Shown one piece after another: positions 53,701 to 64,000 of a stretch of DNA of 64,000 nt. The first letter of the stretch is position 1. Each line of letters opens with the position of its first letter. Source of the DNA: Gymnogyps californianus (taxonomy: Eukaryota; Chordata; Aves; Accipitriformes; Cathartidae). The notes below the pieces were generated by a model. It did not search any database and had not been told where the DNA came from. It saw nothing but the letters and a program-made list of their open reading frames with translations. The position numbers and the translations under genes are program-made. The DNA is taken from assembly GCF_018139145.2 (NCBI RefSeq), contig NC_059485.1, positions 17,483,698-17,547,697 on the forward strand, read 5' to 3'.

Positions 53701-56700
53701 TTCGAAGGTCAGGTCCAGCCGTCGATGAAAGAAGCAGCTTTGGTGCAGGACATCCGTACAGGAGCGTCACCACCTCGGCTGCTCTCCTCCAGCCAGGCTG
53801 AGCCCCTCCAGCCATCGCTCGCGGCTGATGGGGAGGACAAGCGGTGGGGTGCACGGATGCCTCGGCTCACGCCTGGTATTAAAAGGCGAGCGAAAGAATG
53901 GAGCAGGACGTGCTGGCAGGGGGGTCAGTCCTGCTCCAAACCCACCTCTAGCTGCCCCGCGGGGCCAGAGCGGGGTTTAGCTGGTCGGACACGGCCACAG
54001 CAGCCCCAGCAAACCCCAGCTGCAGCGGCCACCGTTTAATCTTTTATTCCTGGCACTGCCAGCCTGGAAACCTGCTCGTGTCCCCTCTCTTTCTGGCAAG
54101 CAGCTGTACCCTGTCCCCAGGGCGCGCAGGGGGAGGCAATGCCTGCGCCCCAAGGATGACAAAAATGCTGCCTCTTGCTCAAAGCAGTGGGGGGGGCGAA
54201 GGGATTTATTTTTTTTTCCCCCCAAGGGATTTTTCCAAAGTCACCTTCAGGGCTGTGTTTCACCTTTGGAAAGTCATCTGCATTTCTATCCCCAGGGCTG
54301 TAAATGCAGCTGGGTGCAGAGCAAAGCGCAGCTCCGGCCCCAGCCCGTTGTTCATCGCACCCACGCAGGAAGGTGTCGACCGCCCTTATTTCCCCGCCGG
54401 CGGGTGAAAAGGAAATGCTGCTGCTTCCCCTGAATGTGGCTACACCACCAGTCCAGCCAGAAAGAGAAGACAGGCAAGTGAGAGATCAGGCACAATTCTG
54501 CTTAAATAGGTGGGAACAGAAGAAGTTGCAACCAGGCTTCTAATAGGCAGGAAGGAAATAAAAGATGCAGCCTCTTATCTGCTCCTTGAATTCCTGATGC
54601 CGGGGGTATAGCGACCCTGACGTGGAATATGGATGCTGCCCTGCCTGCAACGGCTTTACATATGGAAGAGGGCAAGCCGTGCCCTTCAGCAGAGGACGGG
54701 TACAAAGAGTCCAGCTCCAGGGCAGGATGTGAATATAGATGATTTTCAGAGAAGTTCTTGATCTTATCGTTTAAGCCTTCCTGCTTGAATAAGGCGAGAA
54801 ACACAACGGAAACTAAAGAGACTTGGTCACCTTTGAATACAGACCCGGCAACCTGCACGCCCCAGGGGCTCTCTAGAAGGACGGCGTCTGCTGAGGGTTT
54901 CTCTGAGTAAGTGCCAAATTCAATAGTGCTTTTATGAGCTGGGAACAGTCATTTATCACCAGCATGTGGCAACGCGGTGCTGAAGCACCGGCTTGGAAGT
55001 GACCTTTGCTGCGAAACAGTGTGGATGGAGCGGGATCCCTGGGCTGTCGCTGCCCGAGGGGATAAAAACGGGGTGGAAACGCTGTGCAAAACCCTGACCT
55101 CAGAGCTCCAGGTCCTGTACGACCCCTGCAAGGTGCTGGACTGGGGCACCCTCCAAGGCATCTCTTAGGACGTGACTTGCAAGCTTCTTCCTTCTCTACT
55201 CAAAAGAGCATCTCTCCCTGTCCCTCCGAAAGTCCTTTGTCCCCCAGTATCTCTTGAAACCAGCATTTATCGGGAATAAATGTCCAAGCAGCTGATTCTC
55301 TACAAAATCCCCTAACTGGTCGTAAATTTGTGGGATGGCAGCGGTGTTTGGCTGACTTCTGGCTATGGACAGGTTGACATACTATCAATCTCTTTATAAT
55401 CATATTGTAACAAAGACCGTAGCCATCAGGCAAATGCTCAAGCATATAATATAGTATTAAATGTTACATTTCTCATGGTCTTTGCAGGAATAAGCCCCAA
55501 AGCAGCAAATCTCCGGGAGGTGAAGTGTGATGGTCCAGCCCCCTGGTGATGCCCTCGCTGGCTGGAGTGACTCGATGTCTCCCAGAAGGTAACAAGGCTG
55601 GTGCTCTGTATCAGAGGTCGGACTCACGCCAAACCACTGCCCTGCAGAAAGAGGAAGCGCTCTGTGGCTGGGCAAAGCTCGGCATCGTTTCTCTCTTGCA
55701 TCAGAGAGGTTCAAGCAAGAAACAGCTTTTGCTCGGATGCAGGCGGCAGCTTCCGAAAAGAGCAAACCCCGGGGCAAGCGGCTCCGCGCTCGCGTGGGGC
55801 CGCCTCTGCATCTCGTCAGGCTGCGCTTTTGCAGCTATCTTTAATAGCACCATCTGCTGATATTAAAAATACTTTGCTTTTTAGTATATACAAAAGCTTT
55901 TGGTGCGCCTGAGCTTAAAGCAGCCTCCCAAGTCCAGCAGCAAGCGGTGCGGAATTGATCAGCTGCAATGAGTAATGTCCCTCCTCACGTGGGTTCGTGG
56001 GCATTCACATGCTGATGAATTTGTCTACCTGGTAACTGTCCGGCAGGCTTTTCTGAGAAGTTCACTGAATAATTGCAAGTCAGGATGTGTTGATTAACAT
56101 TTCTGTTCTGCGAATTACTTCTGTATGGGAAGCAAAGTCTACAATAATACGCACATATGAATTTCCCCGTCAATAACAGCTAGATAAAATGAAACCTGCT
56201 TTCAGGACGTGTTTCTGCCGGTAAGCCTGGTAACAGTCCTCGGAGAAAGGGACTTAGCCCTGCGCGGTTGTCTGGTTTGGCATCTAGCCCGTGGTGACGC
56301 TGACGGAGGATGCTGGAGGATGCTCTGCTCTTCCTGAGCACCCCTGCAGCTCTCAGGTTGCCCAAGAGGCACCAACACCTTCAATGCATGAGACCATTCA
56401 GCGGCAATTTTCCCATCCCTAATGGTGAACCCTGCTTTTAACATATAAATTTATCAACCGCGTCTCCTTGGTGACAGCCATGCGGCACAGCCAGCATCCC
56501 AAAACCCACCCCAGCAGGACAGGAGCTGTTGGAGAGCGGGGGGGGGTGGTGGTCTCACGGGGTCTTACCCCTTGCACGAGGAATTGGGAAGGTGTTTCAA
56601 GCAGCTGTGTCTCTTGCAGAGCTGCTGGGGCCTGGCTGAGCGCAGATCGAGGTGCTAAAATCGCCGTCACATGCCGATGGGCTGCCAGGATCACAGCCGA

Positions 56701-57095
56701 GAGGAGGATGCGGATGCACGTGGTCTGACTGCAAAACTGCCGATGGGAAATGCCCGTGCCATCTCCCCCAAATGCAGGACAGCAAGAAGTGAGGGGTTGT
56801 CCCTGAGCAGGGACGGGGGACATAGCTGAGGGTGAGCAGCTCAGCCCTGGAGGATGGAACACTGAGCTCCAGCACCACATCCATCCCAGCGATGCTTGGA
56901 CCTGGATGCTATCCCAGCCACCTTTCCCATGCCTACAACTGGCTCTGGTCAGGATCCGGCCCCGGCTGAGCCACAAATGCTGCAGTCGCTATGGAGACCC
57001 TGCCTGAAATGCATCAATATGGAGAGGAACAGCTTGTTCCTCATGTCCCCATTCAAAGGACCAGCGAGCAAATCCTCTCCAGATGGGTCCTCCGC

Positions 57096-57163
57096 CCCGG
57101 CGCGGTCCCCGCCGACCCCGCAGAGCCCTTGGGCTCTGCGGGGTCGGCGGGGACCGCGCCGGG
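57096..57163. repeat. Perfect 33-bp inverted repeat with 2-base loop
   Basis: The left arm 57096-57128 is the exact reverse complement of the right arm 57131-57163, separated only by tt. The arms are about 80 percent G+C. Pairing stops cleanly at both outer ends. Such near-loopless perfect palindromes arise by template switching in replication, or as assembly or read artefacts. They can also form hairpins in RNA of either strand. Confidence 0.95.
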
Positions 57164-57952
57164 CGATGATGCTGCGAGGTTTGTGATCCTTCTCTGGGGG
57201 AATTGCATCTCCGGCTCACGTACCTGCATGCTGGAGCCCCTGGGCTGTCGTCCCCCCCCCAAAATTCAGCATCGCTGCAGGATGAGTCCGCTGGCATTAG
57301 ATGGGTTTACGCAGGGAGGTCTGTAGGGCAGCATGGCAAAGCCAGAGGGTGGCCCGGGTCTGGAGATGGGGACACGGCTGGAAGCATCCTCCATAGGTGC
57401 CCCAGGACCACGTTTATGGCTGCGTGGGGCAGGATGTGACCCTGGGAGAGCCAGCACCGGCTCCGGCCCCGTGGTAGGGTGACATATGGGAGCAGCGGAG
57501 GAGCCCCTCACACAATTCCCCCTCGAGACAGGACTCCTTATCCCTTCAGGAGACCTCGTACAGGAGCTTTCTGACTCTCTGAGCATCCTCCTTGCTCCAC
57601 ATCCATTTGCAGAGGCCAGCGCACAGCAGCCGAGGTGCTGCGTCCCCGCTTTCCCCATCCACGCTAAAGCCACCACGTGGCAACGTCAGGCTGTAGAGAG
57701 AAGGACAAAGCCAGGACACGGCCAGCCGCAGCCCGGCGAGCGATGCCTACTGCCAGCCTGGAAGGAGGGAAACAAGTAAGATGAGAGGTGGAGAAGAAAG
57801 AGGAGAATCAGTTCTTTACCTGGAGCAACAAGCGGCTGGGGGGAGAGAAGGAGTCAGGCTGCAAGCGGCAGCGAGACGGCAGCTACCCGGGGCAGGGCGA
57901 GCCGGGGGAGACCATCTGGAACTCAGTCTGCAAAATGAGCCACCGAGCTCCG

Positions 57953-58113
57953 GTGAGTCACGCTCGACTGCCGACTGTAATGGGGGGGGGCGTGCGGAAA
58001 TCCCAGCAAAAAAGCAAAGTTTAAGTGCCACCATCTGCAAGGGGCAGCCCCGGCCAGCCGGTACGGGTGGGATCGGGCAGGGCTCGGGTTCTCATCCCTC
58101 TTCGTTTCCACAG
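57953..58113 (+). other. Possible short intron of an unannotated transcript
   Basis: A consensus donor (CCG followed by gtgagtc) and a strong acceptor with pyrimidine tract (cctcttcgtttccacag) lie 161 bases apart on the plus strand. Joining the flanks keeps open a frame starting MSHRAPVLQEIQSLPAK, about 36 residues in all. No family match. If real, it is more likely a non-coding RNA upstream of the receptor gene than a protein gene. Confidence 0.2.
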
Positions 58114-58619
58114 GTGCTGCAGGAGATTCAAAGTCTTCCGGCAAAGTTGCTTTTCAGCAGCCATTTGGGAATTATACCCTTATGCAGAAAGCGCGTGTCA
58201 CCCTGAGAAAAGTTAACTGTCCACCAAGGAGGCAAACCACAAAATCTCCAGAAAAACTGCTTCAGCAGCGTGGCTGGGGTGACGTCTCCTTCTCGTCCCC
58301 ATCCTTCTCTGCTACTCAGCCATCACTAAGGGTACTGAGTGACGCCAGCCGTTCTGCGTGTTAATATTTGTTACGTCTTCTTCCAGCAAGGCTGTTACGG
58401 GGGAAAGCATCTCTGCCCGCATCAGCTAAAGCTGCCTACAGGCACGCACGCTTATTTCTCATCACCCTTCGTGGCTTACAGGTTTCCTTGGTGGCCAGCC
58501 GCAGCACTGGGCCGTGCCCCATCCCATGCGGTTGGTGATGCTCGTGCAGAGAAACCCCACAGGAAACCCTCTTCTTTCAGGTTATCTGCTGTCTGGAGGC
58601 TTTAGAGATTTCGATCGTG

Positions 58620-58772
58620 GTCCGTCTTCCATCTCCATCCTTGGGGGTTGTCAAGGCCAGCCTGGATAAAGCCCTGAGCCAGGTCTGACCTCGGAGCTGA
58701 CCCTGCTGTGACCAGGGTGGGACTAGAGACCTCCTGAGGTCCCTCCTAGCCGGGATTACCCTATGATCCCAT
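58620..58772 (+). mobile_element. CR1 LINE fragment, 3' end
   Basis: Plus-sense CR1 tail: tccatccttgggggttgtca, gcctggataaagccctgagc, agctgaccctgctgtgacca, gacctcctgaggtccctcct, ending near ccctatgatccca, a decayed terminal octamer. Confidence 0.8.
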
Positions 58773-61623
58773 CATCTCCACCTCCGGCAGCGTTGCTCTG
58801 TCTTAATCTCAGCAGCATCACTCCCGTGCGAGACCAGCTGCCTCCTGCCGCTCTTTCCCCACCTGACGCTGAGGCTTGGGCCAGCCAGCCCTTCATGCAG
58901 CCCCTGTCCTTCAGCGAGACCTTGCTGACTGTCTGTCTTCAGTGCCACGCACAGACATCCTCCCGCAAGCTCTGCCAGCCCCTCCTCACCCCCGGTACCT
59001 GGATGGGGCTCCTGACCCCTCTGCCCACCAGCCTGCCTTTCCTCAAGCCCCCGAGCAGGGACCCCAATGCATGGTTTCACCGAGAAACATCCTGCAAAGG
59101 GTTAATACAGGTACTTAGGGCTTTTCATTAGGAGTTACCAGTTCTGGAGCGTTAATCAGCCCAGCTCCCTCAGCAAGAGCTGGCGGCCGTGGCCCAGAGC
59201 TCTGCTACCTTCTGCCCAGGTGTTTCCATGAGTTGCCAGGGTCACACCGGCCTCGGGGTCACACCAGCCTTGTGCTGGGACTCGGCAGGTTGTGGCTTCA
59301 CCCTATATGAATCCTATCAATAGGTGCTGATGGAAACATTGCCACCCTTGGTATCTCTCCGGCACCCACCCCTGTCTCCGAAGCCTGCTCTCCCAGCCTG
59401 ATTTCTCACCCCCGTCGCTGCTGTCCCAGGCTCCCGGCGAGTTTTGATGGGAGGAGGTTGCCTTCTGCCTGGGTACGGATGGACACAGCCCCGGGGGACG
59501 CAGTAGCTGGGGGGGCTGGCCCTGAAAGAGGGGGGACACGAGGGTCTGCACCTGCACAGCCTGGGAGTCCCTCGTTCACGGCTCACGGCTCCCCCAGCGT
59601 GAGCCCTGCCTGCCCTGGGAGGACACTGGAGGGGTCCCCAGCACACCCAGCAGCAGAGGGGAGGTGAGGGCTCGGCCAGGGGTGCCACCCCCGGAGCAGC
59701 AGGACAGGTTTGGGCTGTGTCACAGCTGAGGACATGGCCACCGCATGCCTGAGGACGTGGGCGAGCTCTCGCAGGAGAACTGGCTCCTGGCACTCGAGCG
59801 TTACGTGCTGTCCTCATGCAGAGGCTGCTCAAATCCTGCCAGAAAACTGATTTATTCTCCCAGTCCCCTTAGAAACGCCTGAGAGGTGTGTTCCCTGCCT
59901 GCACCTACCGGGCAGCTTCCCGGTGCCTGCCCCTCGCCCCGCTGCCGGCAATGGGGACCCTCCGCGGTGCGGCAGCGGGTTGGCGGCTGAGCTGCGGCTC
60001 CCGGCACTGCCGTGCTGGAGGGCAGGAGGGCAGCCGGCGCCGAGCCCGACGGCGGGTTTGCAGGGGAGATGCAGCCCATCACAGCACGGCATCACCCTGG
60101 CACCTGCTTCCCAGTATGAACCAGTATCGCTGTGACCACACCAGTGCCCGAATGGGGTGCAGACACCCTCACCTCTCTGGTACACCCAGGAGAGCCCCCA
60201 AGGGCGGGTAAAGAACCGCAGGAGCTCGGGGCTGCTCTCCAGCTCGTCTTCCCAGGTGGGAAGAGCGGCCAGGGATGGAAGGACCCGCTCCCCACGCACG
60301 AGGCCGGAGCCCTCACACCGCTGTGATGCTTGGAGGGGTACAAGGGTCCAACTCACCCTCCAACGCCGTCCCCCTGCTTACCTCCCCTTCCCTAACGGGG
60401 CTCTGGGGCCCCGCAGACGGCCCCGCACCCAGGGGAGCCTCCAGCATCAGGGAGTCTCGGAGCGGGCACATCTGGCCAAAACCCACCCAGGCTCCGCTCT
60501 TTGCATTATTTTATTATTATTATCCGCTCTAGTGCATTATTTTTAGCTTTCCATCTGTACGCGCTGAGCAGACTCACAAAAGCGCTATAATCTGCTTATA
60601 AGCAAACGTACGGTGTGGAGGGGCCCAAGAAAGAGCCCGGTGTCAGCTCTTGCTGAGAAAGGCACCCGAGGGCTCGGCTTCCCCCAAATAGTGAAACATT
60701 ACCACGGGCTGCTCTGCTAACGGGTTATTTTTCACTTGGAATAACCGGATGCTGCTCGCTTCGCTAGAGCAACAGATGCAACTCCTCATCCATCTGAATC
60801 ACTGTATCTGCTCCGAGCCCACTGGAACAGTTTCGGGGCAAACATCATATTTTTGCAAAATAAATGTATTTTCTGATACGTTCAGCCAGCAGCAATTTTA
60901 GGGTATAAACCTGGCATCCCACTGCAGGGCAGGGCAGCACCGGCCTCCCTGCACACGGCGGCTCCAGGCGCTTTTGCCAGCTGCGGCGGAGGGAGGCACG
61001 GCTACGGTAGAAGGGAGATGGGAGTCTGGAGGGGCTCCGCTGCTGCTCTTTCTTTGGAGGGTCCCCGGGGGCTTCCAGGGAGGGCTCAGCCGTCCTTTAA
61101 ATCTCCTCCGCCAGCTCCACTGATAGGAAAAGCACCTTCATTTGCCCTTCACCAGGCTGGGTGTGAGCCCTGCCCTGCCCGGCAGCCGTGGGTCAGCACA
61201 GACCCGCTCCCTCCCCGCTGCGAGGACGTGGGGCAGCCGGGGAGGCAGCGTGACCAGGGCCACCGGCCTTGTCCCACGGCTTCTCCCTGCCCTTGTGGTT
61301 TCCCTGCCGTTGGGACCAGATGATGGGACCCCGTGTCACGGGCTGTGTCCCTGTGCTGGATCCAGCATCGTCCCCAGGGCCGCCTGCTCCTTGTCCCCAG
61401 GGGAGGGTGGCCCCCAGCAGCCCACCCTGCCTGCACGGCGAGGGGCTGCCACCATGCCGGCACCCCACAGCACCCAGCCCAGGGGACAGCCGTCGGGATG
61501 CCAAATCTGGGAGGTGAAGGACCCCCGCGACTCTCCCTGGGGCTGCGTGGTGGCAAGGGGGGGGCTCTAGGGGAGACTGAGGGGGTCTGGACCCATGTTC
61601 CCATCTGTGTGACCCACAGCTTG
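58773..61623. other. Intergenic, GC-rich
   Basis: No gene or interspersed repeat recognised. Long frames on both strands (up to about 175 codons) reflect few AT-rich stop codons. Confidence 0.6.
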
Positions 61624-61830
61624 AGGGCTGGACCCTCATCCCTGTCCCCACGGCATGAAGCTAGAGACCCCAGGCAGGGCTGGACCCCCATCCCATGGGA
61701 TGCAACTGGGGACCCCCGGTGAGGCTGGACCTGGACCCCCATCCCCGTGTGACCCAAGCAGGGACCCTCGGCGGGGCTGGACCTGGACCCCCGTCCCCTG
61801 TGAGGCAACGGGGGTCTCCGTGGGGGCCGT
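61624..61830 (+). repeat. Small minisatellite, about four units
   Basis: The word ggctggacc recurs at 61626, 61678, 61723 and 61775 (spacings 52, 45 and 52), each followed by ctggac, ccccatccc and gacccc-type words. This imperfect GC-rich tandem array lies just before the second CpG island. It explains the long stop-free frames on both strands here. Confidence 0.75.
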
Positions 61831-62420
61831 GCCGGCGTTCCGCGGGGGCGGGAGCAGCGGCGTCCGGGACCCCCCGGGGCCCGTCGGGGCGGCCCGAGCC
61901 CCGGGAGGCGGTGCCGCCCCCCAACCTCCCTCCACCCCCCCCCCCGTCGGGGCACGGCGCTGGCGGGAGGCGGCCGCGCCGCAGACGCCGCTCGCTCGCC
62001 GCCGCGTTCACGTCGCGGACCGGGGCTGCCGGTAATAGCGGGGCTGCCGGTAATAGCGGGGCTGCCGGGGCTGCGGAGCCGCCGCCGCGCAGGGTAAGCG
62101 GGCGGAGGGAGGCGGCGGCGGCACAGCCCGGGCGGAGCGGGACCCCCGCGGGCACCGAGCGGGACCGACCGGGGAACCCCGGGGGGGGGGGTCAGGGACC
62201 GGGGAGCATCCGTGCTGGCCGGGGAGCACGAGTGGGAACAGACCGGGGGGTGTCCGTGCTGGAAGGGGCGTCCCGGGATGGGGCCGTCCAGCCTGGAGCG
62301 ATGGGGAGCCCCGGGGGACCCGGGCTGGGGCCATGTGTGCTGGCCGGGGAGCCCCGGGGGGGCCCGGGCTGCTTCTCCCTCCGGACCCCCCCGACTGGGC
62401 TGTGTGGGGCAGGGGGCTGC
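61780..62420. promoter_or_regulatory. CpG island and probable non-coding first exon of the receptor gene
   Basis: Very high G+C and CpG density. On the plus strand a strong donor (CAGG followed by gtaagc, intron from 62094) ends a likely untranslated exon, which would be spliced to an acceptor upstream of the receptor start codon at 63090. Receptors of this family often have a non-coding first exon. The transcription start cannot be placed. Other donors in the same area are possible. Confidence 0.5.
62027..62066 (+). repeat. 18-bp direct duplication in CpG island
   Basis: Two identical copies of gctgccggtaatagcggg in tandem, followed by the start of a third (gctgccgg). Each copy contains a gtaat word that could act as a weak splice donor. 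Confidence 0.9.
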
Positions 62421-63089
62421 GGAGGTGGTCTCTGCGAGCAGCAATGGGGCTGGGAGGTGATGGGGTGCAGCTGATTTGGGGGGTCCCATCCTGGCTGGCA
62501 GGCAGCGGGGTGGGGGGAAGCACGACAGGTCCCAGGGGAGCCCCTGGAGAGGTCTCCTTGCCTTCCCCTGGGGTTGTCCCCGCAGCCCTGGCCCCTTCCC
62601 GGGGCTTGGTGGCAACAGGCCACCCATGGGGTGCTGGCCGCCTGCCGGGGTGAGCAGCAGTGGCACGGGGGCTGTCACATCGGTTACCGGGATGGCTTTT
62701 GCTCCCCTCCGACTTCAGCATCATAGCCCCCTCGCTTGCCAGCTGCCCCAGGGGCCGGCAGCGATGGCATGGAACCTGGCAAGGCTCAGCCAAGAGGTGT
62801 GATCCAGTTATGCCCTGGCTGCTCTGCCTGATGCTCCCCGAGGTTTTGGCTCCGGCAGTGAAGTGACCCCGGGGCTGTGGCAGCCCAAGACATGCCTGCG
62901 GCTGGCACTTGCACCCCAGTTCTCTTCTGCTGCCTCGGGGAGCGCATCTCCTCATCCGCACCGGCGTGGGCGGCCGGCAGAGCCATGCCATCCTCAGTCC
63001 TCTGCCCTCACCCAGGATCCGGGTCCCCAGCTCAGCCCAAGACGCACCCCGGCGCTGGGAGCACTGGCCGCGGGCTGGCAGGGGCAGCC
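62421..63089. other. Probable 5' intron or UTR of the receptor gene
   Basis: GC-rich DNA between the CpG island and the receptor start codon. A splice acceptor should lie here if the non-coding first exon is real, but I cannot choose one. The frame of coding exon 1 is open upstream to at least 62877. Confidence 0.5.
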
Positions 63090-63167
63090 ATGAGGGATGT
63101 GCTTGGGTGTGGGTACCGGCGGAGCCTCGTCCATCTTGCCTGGATGTGCCTGTTCTCCTCCGTGCCG
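63090..63167 (+). CDS. Glucagon-family receptor coding exon 1 (signal peptide)
   Basis: ATG in a good context (gcagccATGa) opens 26 codons, [20 protein letters not shown] followed by LFSSVP, then the donor gtaagg in phase 0. Basic residues followed by a hydrophobic core fit a signal peptide. The frame is open further upstream, with an earlier ATG at 62877. The 63090 start is preferred because it places the signal peptide at the N terminus. Confidence 0.75.
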
Positions 63168-63957
63168 GTAAGGGGCAAGCTGGGACTGGCCCATGGGGCA
63201 GCGGGGTTGGCACTACCGGGCTTTGACCCATTGCGAAGGGGCTCGGTCCTGGCTTCGTCGCATGTTCCTGCCTGTCTGGAGGATGCTGGCATGCAGCAGT
63301 TTGTCGGGGGGATGCAGGCAGCCGGCTTGGGGAGCTGCCGGGCGCTGTGGCGGGGCGGGCAGGCCAGCGTGGCAGCCAGCCGGAGCTTCTGACCTGACTC
63401 TGGGCTTGCAGAACGGCGGGGCCAAGGTGCTGGAGAAGACCTTCGAGGAGTGGATGCGGTACCGTGACGAGTGCTTGAGGAGGATGGCGAGCGAGCCCTA
63501 CCCGGCAGGTACCCGGCTGCGCCCCGGCTCGGCGTCAGATGTGGGGGCATACGGAGCTGGGCAACAGCCAGGGCTAGGGCTGGGTTTTATCCCCCCTCCA
63601 GCATCCTCTACGCTGGTCTCCTACGGAGGGATGAGCCAGGGGACTGACGAGTGTCTCCACATCTCAGATGAGATGCCCAGGGCTGGGATGCCCTGGGGGG
63701 CAGAGGCTGGTGTGGGGCACCAGGGCCCCGTTCAGGGCGATGCCAGCCCCCTCGGAGGTGCTGGCAGCGGGCTGGGACGGCAGGGCTGGATGTGGCCGTA
63801 CCGCCAGCGCCTGACCATCGGCTTTTCCCCCCCTCGCTGCTGTTAGAAGGGCTCTTCTGCAACCGGACATTCGACATGTATGCCTGCTGGCCCGATGGGA
63901 GCCCCGGCACCGCCGTCAACGTCTCCTGCCCCTTCTACTTACCCTGGTTTGAGAAAG
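63090..63957 (+). CDS. Class B1 GPCR of the glucagon-receptor family, first three coding exons (3' partial)
   Basis: Encodes the N-terminal 95 residues of a secretin-family peptide-hormone receptor that signals mainly through Gs at the plasma membrane. Three exons join in frame: a signal peptide (residues 1-26), an amphipathic helix segment containing [10 protein letters not shown], and the start of the hormone-binding ectodomain with [13 protein letters not shown] and [11 protein letters not shown]. Four of the six expected ectodomain cysteines are present (Cys47, 63, 72, 86). Asp68, Trp73 and Pro87 of the family core are there too, with N-glycosylation sites at Asn64 and Asn83. ACWPDG and VNVSCP resemble GLP1R, YRDEC and FDMY resemble GIPR, and PW..KV resembles GCGR. 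This mixture suggests the glucagon-related-peptide receptor (GCRPR/GCGLR) known in birds. GLP1R, GCGR and GLP2R are alternatives. The family is certain, the exact member is not. The gene leaves the window at the right. Confidence 0.9.
63168..63846 (+). other. Receptor introns 1 and 2
   Basis: Two short introns (63168-63411, 244 bases; 63509-63846, 338 bases) with GT/AG ends. Their shortness fits the compact genes of GC-rich avian microchromosome DNA. No repeats seen. Confidence 0.8.
63412..63508 (+). CDS. Glucagon-family receptor coding exon 2
   Basis: Between the acceptor gggcttgcag and the donor gtaccc. It encodes [20 protein letters not shown], then [12 protein letters not shown], ending in phase 1. 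This is the N-terminal alpha-helix of the ectodomain, which contacts the peptide hormone in this family. It carries the first conserved cysteine (Cys47) and the W..Y...C pattern shared by GCGR, GLP1R and GIPR. Confidence 0.88.
63847..63957 (+). CDS. Glucagon-family receptor coding exon 3
   Basis: Between the acceptor ctgctgttag and the donor gtgatg. It encodes [20 protein letters not shown] and on to [11 protein letters not shown], ending in phase 1 so that the next residue starts with G, as for the Val that follows in GCGR. This is the diagnostic hormone-receptor-domain motif region with three cysteines and two N-glycosylation sites. Confidence 0.93.
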
Positions 63958-64000
63958 GTGATGATGACCCTCTGCCACCCCAGAACTGGAAGCCAGGGCT

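Larger units (their letters stand above)
43747..58619. other. Intergenic, no gene supported
   Basis: About 15 kb, increasingly GC-rich. Many chance open frames reach 100-185 codons. None resembles a known family and none has a chain of compatible splice sites. Two small signals were noted: a short cysteine-containing open stretch at 52617-52709, and a well-formed 161-base intron-like segment at 57953-58113. The rest is unremarkable apart from the inverted repeat. Confidence 0.6.

Noticed and set aside
56419..56976. 185-codon minus-strand frame
   Set aside because: Spans a G homopolymer and mixed-composition intergenic DNA, with no recognisable domain and no exon chain.
61695..62474. 259-codon plus-strand frame
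   Set aside because: Same GC-driven cause. It crosses the minisatellite and the strong donor at 62094, and its composition is low-complexity.
61149..62678. 509-codon open frame on the minus strand, with an overlapping 407-codon frame at 62008-63231
   Set aside because: Rich in Pro, Arg and Gly, overlapping other long frames in a CpG island and minisatellite. The length reflects absence of AT-rich stop codons. No domain is recognisable and it is antisense to the receptor promoter.

Overview
This is vertebrate nuclear DNA, most likely from a bird. There are no bacterial-type operons. Coding sequence is split into short exons with consensus GT/AG borders. Several CR1 LINE fragments, the typical avian retrotransposon, are recognisable, and there is an avian-type ERV long terminal repeat. 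Most open frames in the window are chance ORFs in introns or GC-rich intergenic DNA. Two protein-coding genes can be supported.

Left two thirds (about 1-41.7 kb, AT-rich, minus strand): the gene for CLUAP1/IFT38, an IFT-B intraflagellar-transport subunit needed to build cilia. Eight coding exons were resolved to the base: 41685-41664, 40995-40884, 38854-38770, 34633-34454, 33336-33241, 19387-19304, 17197-17064 and 15872-15731. They join in one continuous frame to give residues 1-285, which cover the N-terminal CH-like domain and the coiled coil. The acidic C-terminal tail exons expected at lower coordinates were not identified with confidence; two weak candidates are given. The promoter is a CpG island with a good RFX X-box about 60 bases upstream of the start codon, as expected for a ciliary gene.

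Middle (about 42-61 kb, GC-rich): intergenic DNA with no gene I can support. It holds a complete solo ERVL-type LTR (43160-43741, 5-bp target duplication, TATA box and CRE on the minus strand), a CR1 fragment near 58.7 kb, and a perfect 33-bp inverted repeat with a 2-base loop at 57096-57163.

Right end (about 61.6-64 kb, plus strand): a second CpG island with a small minisatellite and a probable non-coding first exon. It is followed by the first three coding exons (63090-63167, 63412-63508, 63847-63957) of a class B1 peptide-hormone receptor of the glucagon-receptor family. The gene runs off the window. Its sequence mixes GLP1R-, GIPR- and GCGR-like features, which fits the glucagon-related-peptide receptor (GCRPR/GCGLR) kept in birds, but the fragment is too short to be sure. 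The two genes are divergent and about 20 kb apart, and nothing suggests a functional link.
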